Shown piece by piece: positions 23,540-37,115 of a DNA stretch of 64,000 nt; within the stretch, counting starts at the first letter, position 1, and each line of letters starts with the position of its first letter. The stretch comes from Acanthosepion esculentum (taxonomy: Eukaryota; Mollusca; Cephalopoda; Sepiida; Sepiidae), in the NCBI GenBank assembly GCA_964036315.1, contig OZ038485.1, positions 72,350,824 through 72,414,823 on the forward strand, in the 5' to 3' direction. Under the pieces are notes generated by a model. That model had not been told where the DNA came from and did no database searches. It worked only from the letters and a program-made list of their open reading frames with translations. The position numbers were made by a program, and so were the translations under genes.

Positions 23540-25270
23540 TAAAGATTTCAATAAGTAAATCAATTTTACAAACAACAGTGTTTAACGTTGAACAACAAGC
23601 CAAAACAGCTTGCTTTTACACCTAAAATTCAATATTTTTCAAAATTTTGTAAAACTTTAAATTTGCAATATAACTTTGTGAAAACTGTTGAAAGTTGTTG
23701 AAATCAATAGTTTTCGATCGATAACATATCGATTTTCAATAATTTTATTGGTTTTCGAAAGATTTCAATAAGTAAATCAATTTTTCATACAGCCGTGTTT
23801 AACGTTGAAAAACAAGCGAAAACAGCTTGCTTTTACACCTAAAATTCAATATTTTTCAAAACTTTGTAAAACTTAAAATTTGCAATATAACTTTGTGAAA
23901 ACAGTTGAAAGTTGTTGAAATGAATACTTTTCGATCGGTTATATATCGATTTTCAATAATTTTATTGGTTTTCTAAAGATTTCAATAAGTAAATCAATTT
24001 TTCATACAGCCGTGTTTAACGTTGAAAAACAAGCCAAAACAGCTTGCTTTTACACCTAAAATTCAATATTTTTCAAAACTATGTAAAACTTAAAATTTGC
24101 AATATAACTTTGTGAAAACTGTTGAAACTTGTTGAAATCAATACTTTTCGATAGATAACATATCGATTTTCAATAATTTTATTGGTTTTCTAAAGATTTC
24201 AATAAGTAAATCAATTTTACAAACAACCGTGTTTAACGTTGAAAAACAAGCCAAAACAGGTTGCTTTTACACCTAAAATTCAATATTTTTCAAAACTTTG
24301 TAAAACTTAAAATTTGCAATATAACTTTGTGAAAACTGTTGAAACTTGTTGAAATCAATACTTTTCGATCGATAACATATCGATTTTCAATAATTTTATT
24401 GGTTTTCTAAAGATTTCAATAAGTAAATCAATTTTACAAACAACAGTGTTTAACGTTGAACAACAAGCCAAAACAGCTTGCTTTTACACCTAAAATTCAA
24501 TATTTTTCAAAATTTTGTAAAACTTTAAATTTGCAATATAACTTTGTGAAAACTGTTGAAAGTTGTTGAAATCAATAGTTTTCGATCGATAACATATCGA
24601 TTTTCAATAATTTTATTGGTTTTCGAAAGATTTCAATAAGTAAATCAATTTTTCATACAGCCGTGTTTAACGTTGAAAAACAAGCGAAAACAGCTTGCTT
24701 TTACACCTAAAATTCAATATTTTTCAAAACTTTGTAAAACTTAAAATTTGCAATATAACTTTGTGAAAACAGTTGAAAGTTGTTGAAATGAATACTTTTC
24801 GATCGGTAACATATCGATTTTCAATAATTTTATTGGTTTTCTAAAGATTTCAATAAGTAAATCAATTTTTCATACAGCCGTGTTTAACGTTGAAAAACAA
24901 GCCAAAACAGCTTGCTTTTACACCTAAAATTCAATATTTTTCAAAACTATGTAAAACTTAAAATTTGCAATATAACTTTGTGAAAACTGTTGAAACTTGT
25001 TGAAATCAATACTTTTCGATAGATAACATATCGATTTTCAATAATTTTATTGGTTTTCTAAAGATTTCAATAAGTAAATCAATTTTACAAACAACCGTGT
25101 TTAACGTTGAAAAACAAGCCAAAACAGGTTGCTTTTACACCTAAAATTCAATATTTTTCAAAACTTTGTAAAACTTAAAATTTGCAATATAACTTTGTGA
25201 AAACTGTTGAAACTTGTTGAAATCAATACTTTTCGATCGATAACATATCGATTTTCAATAATTTTATTGG
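23540..25270 (+). repeat. 868-bp (4-monomer) tandem duplication
   Basis: Two private variants each occur twice at exactly 868 bp: GAACAACAAG (23,590 and 24,458) and ATAGATAACA (24,151 and 25,019). Between them the markers AAAATTTTGT, TTCGAAAG/TTTCATACAGCC/AAGCGAAAAC and ACTATGTAAAAC repeat in the same order. One difference noticed is CGGTTATATAT (23,936) against CGGTAACATAT in the second copy. 868 is exactly 4 x 217. Confidence 0.85.
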
Positions 25271-28200
25271 TTTTCTAAAGATTTCAATAAATAAATCAAT
25301 TTTTCATACAGCCGTGTTTAACGTTGAAAAACAAGCCAAAACAGCTTGCTTTTACACCTAAAATTCAATATTTTTCAAAACTTTGTAAAACTTAAAATTT
25401 GCAATATAACTTTGTGAAAACAGTTGAAAGTTGTTGAAATGAATACTTTTCGATCGGTAACATATCGATTTTCAATAATTTTATTGGTTTTCCAAGATTT
25501 CAATAAGTAAATCAATTTTACAAACAACCGTGTTTAAGGTTGAAAAACAAGCCAAAACAGCTTGCTTTTACACCTAAAATTCAATATTTTTCCAAACTTT
25601 GTAAAACTTAAAATTTGCAATATAACTTTGTGAAAACTGTTGAGACTTGTTGAAATCAATAGTTTTCGATCGATAACATATCGATTTTCAATAATTTTAT
25701 TGGTTTTCTAAAGATTTCAATAAGTAAATCAATTTTACAAACAACCGTGTTTAACGTTGAAAAAGAAGCCAAAACAGCTTGCTTTTACACCTAAAATTCA
25801 ATATTTTTCAAAACTTTGTAAAACTTAAAATTTGCAATATAACTTTGTGAAAACTGTTGAAACTTGTTGAAATCAATACTTTTCGATCGATAACATATCG
25901 ATTTTCAATAATTTTATTGGTTGTCTAAAGATTTCAATAAGTAAAGCAATTTTTCATACAGCCGTGTTCAACGTTGAAAAAGAAGTCAAAACAGCTTGCT
26001 TTTACACCTAAAATTCAATATTTTTCAAAACTTTGTAAAACTTAAAATTTGCAATATAACTTTGTGAAAACTGTTGAAACTTGTTGAAATCAATAGTTTT
26101 CGATCGATAACATATCGATTTTCAATAATTTTATTGGTTTTCTATAGATTTCAATAAGTAAATCAATTTTAAAGGCAACCGTGTTTAACGTTGAAAAAGA
26201 AGCCAAAACAGATTGCTTTTACACCTAAAATTCAATATTTTTCAAAATTTTGTAAAACTTAAAATTTGCAATATAACTTTGTGAAAACTGTTGAAACTTG
26301 TTGAAATGAATACTTTTCGATCGGTAACATATTGATTTTCAATAATTTTATTGGTTTTCTAAAGATTTCAATATGTAAATCAATTTTACAAACAACCGTG
26401 TTTAAGGTTGAAAAAGAAGCCAAAACAGCTTGCTTTTACACCTAAAATTCAATATTTTTCAAAACTTTGTAAACTTAAAATTTGCAATATAACTTTGTGA
26501 AAACTGTTGAAACTTGTTGAAATCAATAGTTTTCGATCGATAACATATCGATTTTCAATAATTTTATTGGTTTTCGAAAGATTTCAATAAGTAAATCAAT
26601 TTTTCATACAGCCGTGTTTAACGTTGAAAAAGAAGCCAAAACAGCTTGCTTTTACACCTAAAATTCAATATTTTTCAAAACTTTGTAAAACTTAAAATTT
26701 GCAATATAACTTTGTGAAAACTGTTGAAACTTGTTGAAATCAATAGTTTTCGATCGATAACATATCGATTTTCAATAATTTTATTGGTTTTCTAAAGATT
26801 TCAATAAGTAAATCAATTTTTCATACAGCCGTGTTTAACGTTGAAAAAGAAGCCAAAACAGCTTGCTTTTACACCTAAAATTCAATATTTTTCAAAAGTT
26901 TGTAAAACTTAAAATTTGCATTATATCTTTGTGAAAACTGTTGAAACTTGTTGAAATCAATACATTTCGATCGATAACATATCGATTTTCAATAATTTTA
27001 TTGGTTTTCGAAAGATTTCAATAAGTAAATCAATTTTACAAACAACCGTGTTTAACGTTGAAAAAAAAAGCCAAAAAAGCTTCCTTTTACACCTAAAATT
27101 CAATATTTTTCAAAACTTTGTAAAACTTAAAATTTGCAATATAACTTTGTGAAAACTGTTGAAACTTGTTGAAATCAATAGTTTTCGATCGATAACATAT
27201 CGATTTTCAATAATTTTATTGGTTTTCTAAAGATTTCAATAAGTAAATCAATTTTTCATACAGCCGTGTTTAACGTTGAACAAGAAGCCAAAACAGCTTG
27301 CTTTTACACCTAAAATTCAATATTTTTCAAAACTTTGTAAAACTTAAAATTTGCAATATAACTTTGTGAAAACTGTTGAAACTTGTTGAAATCAATACTT
27401 TTCGATCGGTAAAATATCGATTTTAAAAAATTTTATTGGTTTTCTAAAGAATTCAATATGTAAATTAATTTTTCAAACAACCGTGTTTAACGTTGAAAAA
27501 CAAGCCAAAACAGCTTGCTTTTACACCTAAAATTCAATATTTTTCAAAACATTGTACAACTTAAAATTTGCAATATAACTTTGTGAAAACTGTTGAAACT
27601 TGTTGAAATCAATACTTTTCGATCGATAACATATCGATTTTCAATAATTTTATTGGTTTTCTAAAGATTTCAATACGTAAATCAATTTTACACGCAACCG
27701 TGTTTAACGTTGAAAAACAAGCCAAAACAGCGTGCTTTTACACCTAAAATTCAATATTTTTCAAAACTTTGTAAAACTTAAAATTTGCAATATAACTTTG
27801 TGAAAACAGTTGAAAATTGTTGAAATGAATACTTTTCGATCGGTAACATATCGATTTTCAATAATTTTATTGGTTTTCTAAAGATTTCAATAAGTAAATC
27901 AATTTTACAAACAACCGTTTAACGTTGAAAAAGAAGCCAAAACAGCTTGCTTTTACACCTAAAATTCAATATTTTTCAAAACTTTGTAAAACTTAAAATT
28001 TGCAATATAACTTTTTGAAAACTGTTGAAACTTGTTGAAATCAATAGTTTTCGATCGATAACATATCGAATTTCAATAATTTTATTGGTTTTCTAAAGAT
28101 TTCAATAAGTAAATCAATTTTTCATACAGCCGTGTTTAACGTTGAAAAAGAAGCCAAAACAGCTTTCTTTTACAGCTAAAATTCAATATTTTTCAAAACT

Positions 28201-29589
28201 TTGTAAAACTTAAAATTTGCAATATAACTTTGTGAAAACAGTTGAAAGTTGTTGAAATGAATACTTTTCGAACGGTAACATATCGATTTTCAATAATTTT
28301 ATTGGTTTTCTAAAGATTTTAAGAAGTAAATCAATTTTACAAACAACCGTGTTTAACGTTGAAAAAAAAGCCAAAACAGCTTCCTTTTACACCTAAAATT
28401 CAATATTTTTCAAAACTTTGTAAAACTTAAAATTTGCAATATAACTTTGTGAAAACTGTTGAAACTTGTTGAAATCAATTGTTTTCGATCGATAACATAT
28501 CGATTTTCAATAATTTTATTGGTTTTCTAAAGATTTCAATAAGTAAATCAATTTTTCATACAGCCGTGTTTAACGTTGAAAAAGAAGCCAAAACAAGTTG
28601 CTTTTACACCTAAAATTCAATATTTTTCAAAACTTTGTAAAACTTAAAATTCGTAATATAGCTTTGTGAAAACAGTTTAAAGTTGTTGAAATGAATACTT
28701 TTCGATCGGTAACATATCGATTTTCACTAATTTTATTGGTTTTCTAAAGATTTCAATAAGTAAATCAATTTTACAAACAGCCGTGTTTAACGTTGAAAAA
28801 GAAGCCAAAACAGCTTGCTTTTACACCTAAAATTCAATATTTTTCAAAACTTTGTAAAACTAAAAATTTGCAATATAACTTTGTGAAAACTGTTGAAACT
28901 TGCTGAAATCAATACTTTTCGATCGATAACATATCGATTTTCAATAATTTTATTGGTTTTCTAAAGATTTCAATAAGTAAATCAATTTTACACGCAACCG
29001 TGTTTAACGTTGAAAAACAAGCCAAAACAGCTTGCTTTTACACCTAAAATTCAATATTTTTCAAAACTTTGTAAAACTTAAAATTTGCAATATAACTTTG
29101 TGAAAACAGTTGAAAGTGTTTGAAATGAATACTTTTCGATCGATAACATATCGATTTTCAATAATTTTATTGGTTTTCTAAAGATTTCAATAAGTAAATC
29201 AATTTTACAAACAACCGTGTTTAAGGTTGAAAAACTAGCCAAAACAGCTTACATTTACACCTAAAATTCAATATTTTTCAAAACTTTGTAAAACTTAAAA
29301 TTTGCAATATAACTTTGTGAATACTGTTGAAACTTGCTGAAAGCAATACTTTTCGATCGATAACATATCGATTTTCAATAATTTTATTGGTTTTCTAAAG
29401 ATTTCAATAAGTAAATCAATTTTTCAAACAGCCGTGTTTAACGTTGAAAAAGAATCCAAAACAGCTTGATTTTACACCTAAAATTCAATATTTTTCAAAA
29501 CTTTGTAAAACTTAAAATTTGCAATATCACTTTGTGAAAACTGTTGAAACTTGTTGAAATGAATACTTTTCGATCGATAACATATCGAT

Positions 29590-29756
29590 TTCAAATAATT
29601 TTATTGGTTTTCTAAAGATTTCAATAAGTAAATCAATTTTTCATTAAGCCGTGTTTAACGTTGAAAAAGAAGCCAAAACAGCTTGCTTTTACACCTAAAA
29701 TTCAATATTTTTCAAAACTTTGTAAAACTTAAAGTTCGATCGGTAACATTATTATT
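29590..29756 (+). repeat. Monomer with about 50-bp deletion
   Basis: This copy is about 167 bp. AAAACTTAAAG runs straight into TTCGATCGGTAAC, losing the TTTGC-to-TACTT part that holds most of the phased A-tracts. It starts with a rearranged GATTTCAAATAATT. The next monomer is also unusual (CATTATTATTTTC, AAGTTTATTTG, AATAAACAAATC). It is the most damaged place noticed in the window. Confidence 0.8.
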
Positions 29757-30407
29757 TTCAATAAGTTTATTTGTTTTCTAAAGATTTCAATAAACAAATC
29801 AATTTTACAAACAGCCGTGTTTAACGTTGAAAAAGAAACCAAAACAGCTTGATTTTACACCTAAAATTCAATATTTTTCAAAACTTTGTAAAACTCAAAA
29901 TTGGCAATATAACTTTGGTCAAACTGTTCAAACTTGTTGAAATCAATACTTTTCGATCGATAACATATCGATTTTCAATAATTTTATTGGTTTTCTAAGG
30001 ATTTCAATAAGTAAATCAATTTTACACGCAACCGTGTTTAACGTTGAAAAACAAGCCAAAACAGCTTGCTTTTACACCTAAAATTCAATATTTTTCAAAA
30101 CTTTGTAAAACTTAAAATTTGCAATATAACATTGTGAAAACTGTTGAAACTTGTTGAAATCAATACTTTTCGATCGATAACATATCGATTTTCAATAATT
30201 TTATTGGTTTTCTAAAGATTTCAATAAGTAAATCAATTTTTCATACAGCCGTATTTAACGTTGAAAAAGAAGCCAAAACAGCTTCCTTTTACACCTAAAA
30301 TTCAATATTTTTCAAAACTATGTAAAACTTAAAATTTGCAATATAACTTTGTGAAAACTGTTGAAACTTGTTGAAATCAATACTTTTCGATCGATAACAT
30401 ATTGATT

Positions 30408-32142
30408 TTCAATAATTTTATTGGTTTTCTAAAGATTTCAATAAGTAAATCAATTTTACAAACAACCGTGTTTAAGGTTGAAAAACAATCCAAAACAGCT
30501 TCCTTTTACACCTAAAATTCAATATTTTTCAAAACTTTGTAAAACTTAAAATTTGCAATATAACTTTGTGAAAACTGTTGAAACTTGTTGAAATCAATAG
30601 TTTTCGATCGATAACATATCGATTTTCAATAATTTTATTGGTTTTCTAAAGATTTCAATAAGTAAATCAATTTTACAAACAACAGTTTTTAACGTTGAAA
30701 AAGAAGCCAAAACAGCTTGCTTTTACACCTAAAATTCAATATTTTTCAAAACTTTGTAAAACTTAAAATTTGCAATATAACTTTGTGAAAACTGTAGAAA
30801 CTTGTTGAAATGAATACTTTTCGATCGATAACATATCGATTTTCAATAATTTTATTGGTTTTCTAAAGATTTCAATAAGTAAATCAATTTTACAAACAAC
30901 CATGTTTAACGTTGAAAAACAAGCCAAAACAGCTTGCTTTTACACCTAAAATTCAATATTTTTCAATACTTTGTAAAACTTAAAATTTGCAATATAACTT
31001 TGTGAAAACTGTTGAAACTTGTTGAAATCAATAGTTTTCGATCGATAACATATCGATTTTCCATAATTTTATTGGTTTTCTAAAGATTTCAATAAGTAAA
31101 TCAATTTTACACGCAACCGTGTTTAACGTTGAAAAAGAAGCCAAAACAGCTTCCTTTTACACCTAAAATTCAATATTTTTCAAAATTTGTAAAACTTAAA
31201 ATTTGCAATATAACTTTGTGAAAACTGTTGAAACTTGTTGAAATCAATACTTTTCGATCGATACCATATCGATTTTCAATAATTTTATTGGTTTTCTAAA
31301 GATTTCAATAAGTAAATCAATTTTACACGCAACCTTGTTTAACGTTGAAAAAAAAGCCAAAACAGCATGCTTTTACACCTAAAATTCAATATTTTTCAAA
31401 ACTTTGTAAAACTTAAAATTTGCAATTTAACTTTGTGAAAACAGTTGAAAGTTGTTGAAATGAATACTTTTCGATCGGTAACATATCGATTTTCAATAAT
31501 TTTATTGGTTTTCTAAAGATTTCAATAAGTAAATCAATTTTACAAACAACCGTGTTTAAGGTTGAAAAACAATCCAAAACAGCTTCCTTTTACACCTAAA
31601 ATTCAATATTTTTCAAAACTTTGTAAAACTTAAAATTTGCAATATAACTTTGTGAAAACTGTTGAAACTTGTTGAAATCAATAGTTTTCGATCGATAACA
31701 TATCGATTTTCAATAATTTTATTGGTTTTCTAAAGATTTCAATAAGTAAATCAATTTTACAAACAACAGTTTTTAACGTTGAAAAAGAAGCCAAAACAGC
31801 TTGCTTTTACAACTAAAATTCAATATTTTTCAAAACTTTGTAAAACTTAAAATTTGCAATATAACTTTGTGAAAACTGTAGAAACTTGTTGAAATGAATA
31901 CTTTTCGATCGGTAACATATCGATTTTCAATAATTTTATTGGTTTTCTAAAGATTTCAATAAGTAAATCAATTTTACAAACAACCATGTTTAACGTTGAA
32001 AAACAAGCCAAAACAGCTTGCTTTTACACCTAAAATTCAATATTTTTCAAAACTTTGTAAAACTTAAAATTTGCAATATAACTTTGTGAAAACTGTTGAA
32101 ACTTGTTGAAATCAATAGTTTTCGATCGATAACATATCGATT
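30408..32142 (+). repeat. Local 5-monomer repeat (1,084-bp period)
   Basis: Three successive monomers at 30,408-31,058 (AACAATCC/GCTTCC; AACAGTTTTTAACG with CTGTAGAAAC; AACCATGTTTAACG) reappear at 31,492-32,142. The period is 1,084 bp, one less than 5 x 217 because CAAAATTTGTAA near 31,180 lacks one base. A partial third copy starts at 33,444 but passes straight from the first to the third monomer type. Confidence 0.82.
31059..31491 (+). repeat. 433-bp monomer pair, copy 1 of 3
   Basis: A monomer with CAAAATTTGTAA (1 bp short) and CGATACCATATCG is followed by one with CCTTG and CAGCATGC. The pair starts again at 33,011 and 34,094, each 433 bp. In the third copy CAGCATGG replaces CAGCATGC. 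The CCA spacer in the inverted repeat was noticed only in this pair. Confidence 0.8.
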
Positions 32143-34526
32143 TTCAATAATTTTATTGGTTTTCTAAAGATTTCAATAAGTAAATCAATTTTTCATACAG
32201 CCGTGTTCAACGTTGAAAAAGAAGCCAAAACAGCTTGCTTTTACACCTAAAATTCAATATTTTTCAAAACTTTGTAAAACTTAAAATTTGCAATATAACT
32301 TTGTGAAAACTGTTGAAACTTGTTGAAATGAATACTTTTCGATCGGTAACATATTGATTTTCAATAATTTTCTTGGTTTTCTAAAGATTTCAATATGTAA
32401 ATCAATTTTACAAACAAGCGTGTTTAAGGATGAAAAACAAGCCAAAACAGCTTGCTTTTACACCTAAAATTCAATATTTTTCAAAACTTTGTAAAACTTA
32501 AAATTTGCAATATAACTTTGTGAAAACTGTTGAAACTTGTTGAAATCAATACTTTTCGATCGATAACATATCGATTTTCAATAATTTTATTGGTTTTCTA
32601 AAGATTTCAATAAGTAAATCAATTTTTCAAACAGCCGTGTTTAACGTTGAAAAACAAGCCAAAACAGCTTGCTTTTACACCTAAAATTCAATATTTTTCA
32701 AAACTTTGTAAAACTTAAAATTTGCAATATAACTTTGTGAAAACTGTTGAAACTTGTTGAAATCAATACTTTTCGATCGATAACATATCGATTTTCAATA
32801 ATTTTATTGGTTTTCTAAAGATTTCAATAAGTAAATCAATTTTTCATACAGCCGTGTTCAACGTTGAAAAAGAAGCCAAAACAGCTTGCTTTTACACCTA
32901 AAATTCAATATTTTTCAAAACTTTGTAAAACTTAAAATTTGCAATATAACTTTGTGAAAACTGTTGAAACTTGATGAAATGAATAGTTTTCGATCGATAA
33001 CATATCGATTTTCAATAATTTTATTGGTTTTCTAAAGATTTCAATAAGTAAATCAATTTTACACGCAACCGTGTTTAACGTTGAAAAAGAAGCCAAAATA
33101 GCTTGCTTTTACACCTAAAATTCAATATTTTTCAAAATTTGTAAAACTTAAAATTTGCAATATAACTTTGTGAAAACTGTTGAAACTTGTTGAAATCAAT
33201 ACTTTTCGATCGATACCATATCGATTTTCAATAATTTTATTGGTTTTATAAAGATTTCAATAAGTAAATCAATTTTACATGCAACCTTGTTTAACGTTGA
33301 AAAACAAGCCAAAACAGCATGCTTTTACACCTAAAATTCAATATTTTTCAAAACTTTGTAAAACTTAAAATTTGCAATTTAACTTTGTGAAAAGAGTTGA
33401 AAGTTGTTGAAATGAATACTTTTCGATCGGTAACATATCGATTTTCAATAATTTTATTGGTTTTCTAAAGATTTCAATAAGTAAATCAATTTTACAAACA
33501 ACTGTGTTTAAGGTTGAAAAACAATCCAAAACAGCTTCCTTTTACACCTAAAATTCAATATTTTTCAAAACTTTGTAAAACTTAAAATTTGCAATATAAC
33601 TTTGTGAAAACTGTTGAAACTTGTTGAAATGAATACTTTTCGATCGGTAACATATCGATTTTCAATAATTTTATTGGTTTTCTAAAGATTTCAATAAGTA
33701 AATCAATTTTACAAACAACCATGTTTAACGTTGAAAAACAAGCCAAAACAGCTTGCTTTTACACCTAAAATTCAATATTTTTCAAAACTTTGTAAAACTT
33801 AAAATTTGCAATATAACTTTGTGAAAACTGTTGAAACTTGTTGAAATCAATAGTTTTCGATCGATAACATATGGATTTTCAATAATTTTATTGGTTTTCT
33901 AAAGATTTCAATAAGTAAATCAATTTTTCATACAGCCGTGTTTAACGTTGAAAAAAAGCCAAAACAGCTTCCTTTTACACCTAAAATTCAATATTTTTCA
34001 AAATTTTGTAAAACTTAAAATTTGCAATATAACTTTGTGAAAACTGTTGAAACTTGTTGAAATCAATAGTTTTCGATCGATAACATATCGATTTTCAATA
34101 ATTTTATTGGTTTTCTAAAGATTTCAATAAGTAAATCAATTTTACACGCAACCGTGTTTAACGTTGAAAAAGAAGCCAAAACAGCTTGCTTTTACACCTA
34201 AAATTCAATATTTTTCAAAATTTGTAAAACTTCAAATTTGCAATATAACTTTGTGAAAAATGTTGAAACTTGTTGAAATCAATACTTTTCGATCGATACC
34301 ATATCGATTTTCAATAATTTTATTGGTTTTCTAAAGATTTCAATAAGAAAATCAATTTTACACGCAACCTTGTTTAACGTTGAAAAACAAGCCAAAACAG
34401 CATGGTTTTACAACTAAAATTCAATATTTTTCAAAACTTTGTAAAACTTAAAATTTGCAATTTAACTTTGTGAAAACAGTTGAAACTTGTTGAAATCAAT
34501 ACTTTTCGATCGGTAACATATCGATT

Positions 34527-37115
34527 TTCAATAATTTTATTGGTTTTCTAAAGATTTCAATAAGTAAATCAATTTTACAAACAACCGTGTTTAAGGTTGA
34601 AAAACAAGCCAAAACAACTTGCTTTTACACCTAAAATTCAATATTTTTCAAAACTTTGTAAAACTTCAAATTTACAATATAACTTTGTGAAAACTGTTGA
34701 AACTTGTCGAAATCAATACTTTTCGATCGATAACATATCGATTTTCAATAATTTTATTGGTTTTCTAAAGATTTCAATAAGTAAATCAATTTTACAAACA
34801 ACCGTGTTTAAGGTTGAAAAACAAGCCAAAACAGCTTGCTTTTACACCTAAAATTCAATATTTTTCAAAACTTTGTAAAACTTAAAATTTGCAATATAAC
34901 TTTGTGCAAACTGTTGAAACTTGTTGAAATCAATAGTTTTCGATCGATAACATATCGATTTTCAATAATTTTATTGCTTTTCTAAAGATTTCAATAAGTA
35001 AATAAATTTTACACGCAACCGTGTTTAACGTTGAAAAAGAAGCCAAAACAGCTTGCTTTTACACCTAAAATTCAATATTTTTCAAAACTTTGTAAAACTT
35101 AAAATTTGCAATATAACTTTGTGAAAACTGTTGAAACTTGTTGAAATCAATACTTTTCGATCGATAACATTTCGATTTTCAATAATTTTATTGGTTTTCT
35201 AAAGATTTCAATAAGTAAATCAATTTTACACGCACCCTTGTTTAACGTTGAAAAAGAAGCCAAAACAGCTTCCTTTTACACCTAAAATTCAATATTTTTC
35301 AAAACTTTGTAAAACATCAAATTTGCAATATACCTTTGTGAAAACTGTTGAAACTTGGTGAAATCAATACTTTTCGATCGATAACATATCGATTTTCAAT
35401 AATTTTATTGGTTTTCTAAAGATTTCAATAAGTAAATCAATTTTACAAACAACAGTTTTTAACGTTGAAAAACAAGCCAAAACACCTAAAATTCAATATT
35501 TTTCAAAACTTTGTAAAACATAAAATTTGCAATATAACTTTGTGAAAACTGTTGAAACTTGTTGAAATCAATAGTTTTCGATCGGTAACATATCGATTTT
35601 CAATAATTTTATTGGTTTTCTAATGATTTCAATAAGTAAATCAATTTTACACGCAACCGTGTTTAACGTTGAAAAACAAGCCAAAACAGCTTGCTTTTAC
35701 TCCTAAAATTCAATATTTTTCAAAACTTTGTAAAACATAAATTTTGCAATATAACTTTGTGAAAACTGTTGAAACTTGTTGAAATCAATATTTTCGATCG
35801 ATAACATATCGATTTTCAATAATTTTATTGGTTTTCTAAAGATTTCAATAAGTAAATCAATTTTACAAACAACCGTGTTTCAGGTTGAAAAACAAGCCAA
35901 AACAGCTTGCTTTTACACCTAAATTAAATATTTTTCAAAACTTTGTAAAACTTAAAATTTACAATATAACTTTGTGAAAACTGTTGAAACTTGTCGAAAT
36001 CAATACTTTTCGATCGATAACATATCGATTTTCAATAATTTTATTGGTTTTCTAAAGATTTCAATAAGTAAATCAATTTTACACGCAACCTTGTTTAACG
36101 TTGAAAAACAAGAAAAAACAGCTTCCTTTTACACCTGAAATTCAATATTTTTCAAAACTTTGTAAAACTTAAAATTTGCAATATAACTTTGTGAAAACAG
36201 CTGAAAGTGGTTGAAATGAATACTTTTCGATCGATAACATATCGATTTTCTATAATTTTATTGGTTTTCTAAAGATTTCAATAAGTGAATCAATTTTACA
36301 CGCAACCGTGTTTAACGTTGAAAAACAAGCCAAAACAGCTTGCTTTTACACCTAAAATTCAATATTTTTCAAAACTTTGTAAATCTTAAAATTTGCAATA
36401 TAACTTTGTGAAAACTGTTGAAACTTGTTGAAATGAATACTTTTCGATCGGTAACATATCGATTTTCAATAATTTTATTGGTTTTCTAAAGATTTCAATA
36501 AGTAAATCAATTTTACACGCAACCTTGTTTACCGTTGAAAAACAAGACAAAACAGCTTGCTTTTACACCTAAAATTCAATATTTTTCAAAACTTTGTAAA
36601 ACTTAAAATTTGCAATATAACTTTGTGCAAACTGTTGAAACTTGTTGAAATCAATACTTTTCGATCGATAACATATCGATTTTCAATAATTTTATTGGTT
36701 TTCTAAAGATTTCAATATGTAAATCAATTTTACTAACAACAGTGTTTAACGTTGAAAAAGAAGCCAAAACAGCTTGCTTTTACACCTAAAATTCAATATT
36801 TTTCAAAACTTTGTAAAACTTACAATTTTCAATATAACTTTGTGCAAACTGTTGAAACTTGTTGAAATCAATACTTTTCGATCGATAACATATCGATTTT
36901 CAATAATTTTATTGGTTTTCTAAAGATTTCAATATGTAAATCAATTGTACAAACAACAGTGTTTAACGTTGAAAAAGAAGCCAAAACAGCTTGCTTTTAC
37001 ACATAAAATTCAATATTTTTCAAAACTTTGTAAAACTTAAAATTTGCAATATAACTTTGTGAAAACTGTTGAAACTTGTTGAAATGAATACTTTTCGATC
37101 GGTAACATATCGATT
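34527..37115 (+). repeat. 12-monomer block, copy A (2,589 bp)
   Basis: Twelve monomers including CAAAACAACTTG with TTGTCGAAATC, TTATTGCTTTTC with AAATAAATTTTAC, CGCACCCTTG with TTGGTGAAATC, a monomer lacking 13 bp (CAAAACACCTAAAATTC near 35,480), GTTTCAGG, AAGAAAAAACAGC, AGTGGTTGAAATG with TTTTCTATAATT, TTTACCGTTG, TTACTAACAACAG and CAATTGTACAAAC. It is followed directly by copy B in the same order. Copy A lacks one base in CAATATTTTCG and one in CCTAAATTAAAT relative to B. Confidence 0.92.

Larger units (their letters stand above)
22650..30407 (+). repeat. Most diverged part of the array
   Basis: Monomers here mix TACACGCAACC, TACAAACAACC, TACAAACAACAGTG and TTTCATACAGCC types with scattered private changes. 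Examples are CTATAGATT with TTTTAAAGGCAACC near 26,150, GATTTTAAAAAATTT and AAAGAATTC near 27,420-27,460, ATATCGAATTTC near 28,070, and TTCGAACGG near 28,270. No repeat longer than four monomers was recognised apart from the 868-bp block described separately. No gene or insertion is seen. Confidence 0.75.
11448..34526 (+). repeat. Region II: diverged, disordered monomers
   Basis: About 23 kb of the same monomer family without a stable HOR. Substitutions and 1-bp indels are clearly more frequent than in the flanks, and deletions occur inside monomers. A monomer class with TTTCATACAGCC in place of TACACGCAACC or TACAAACAACC is confined here (first near 13,950, last near 33,930). Local block duplications of 2 to 5 monomers are frequent. 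I infer an older layer of the array that escaped the homogenisation seen on both sides. Confidence 0.82.

Noticed and set aside
34597..34851. Identical 84-codon open frames on the plus strand here and at 37,186-37,440
   Set aside because: Their identity reflects the 2.6-kb tandem duplication of satellite monomers, not protein conservation. Neighbouring monomers have stops in the same frame.
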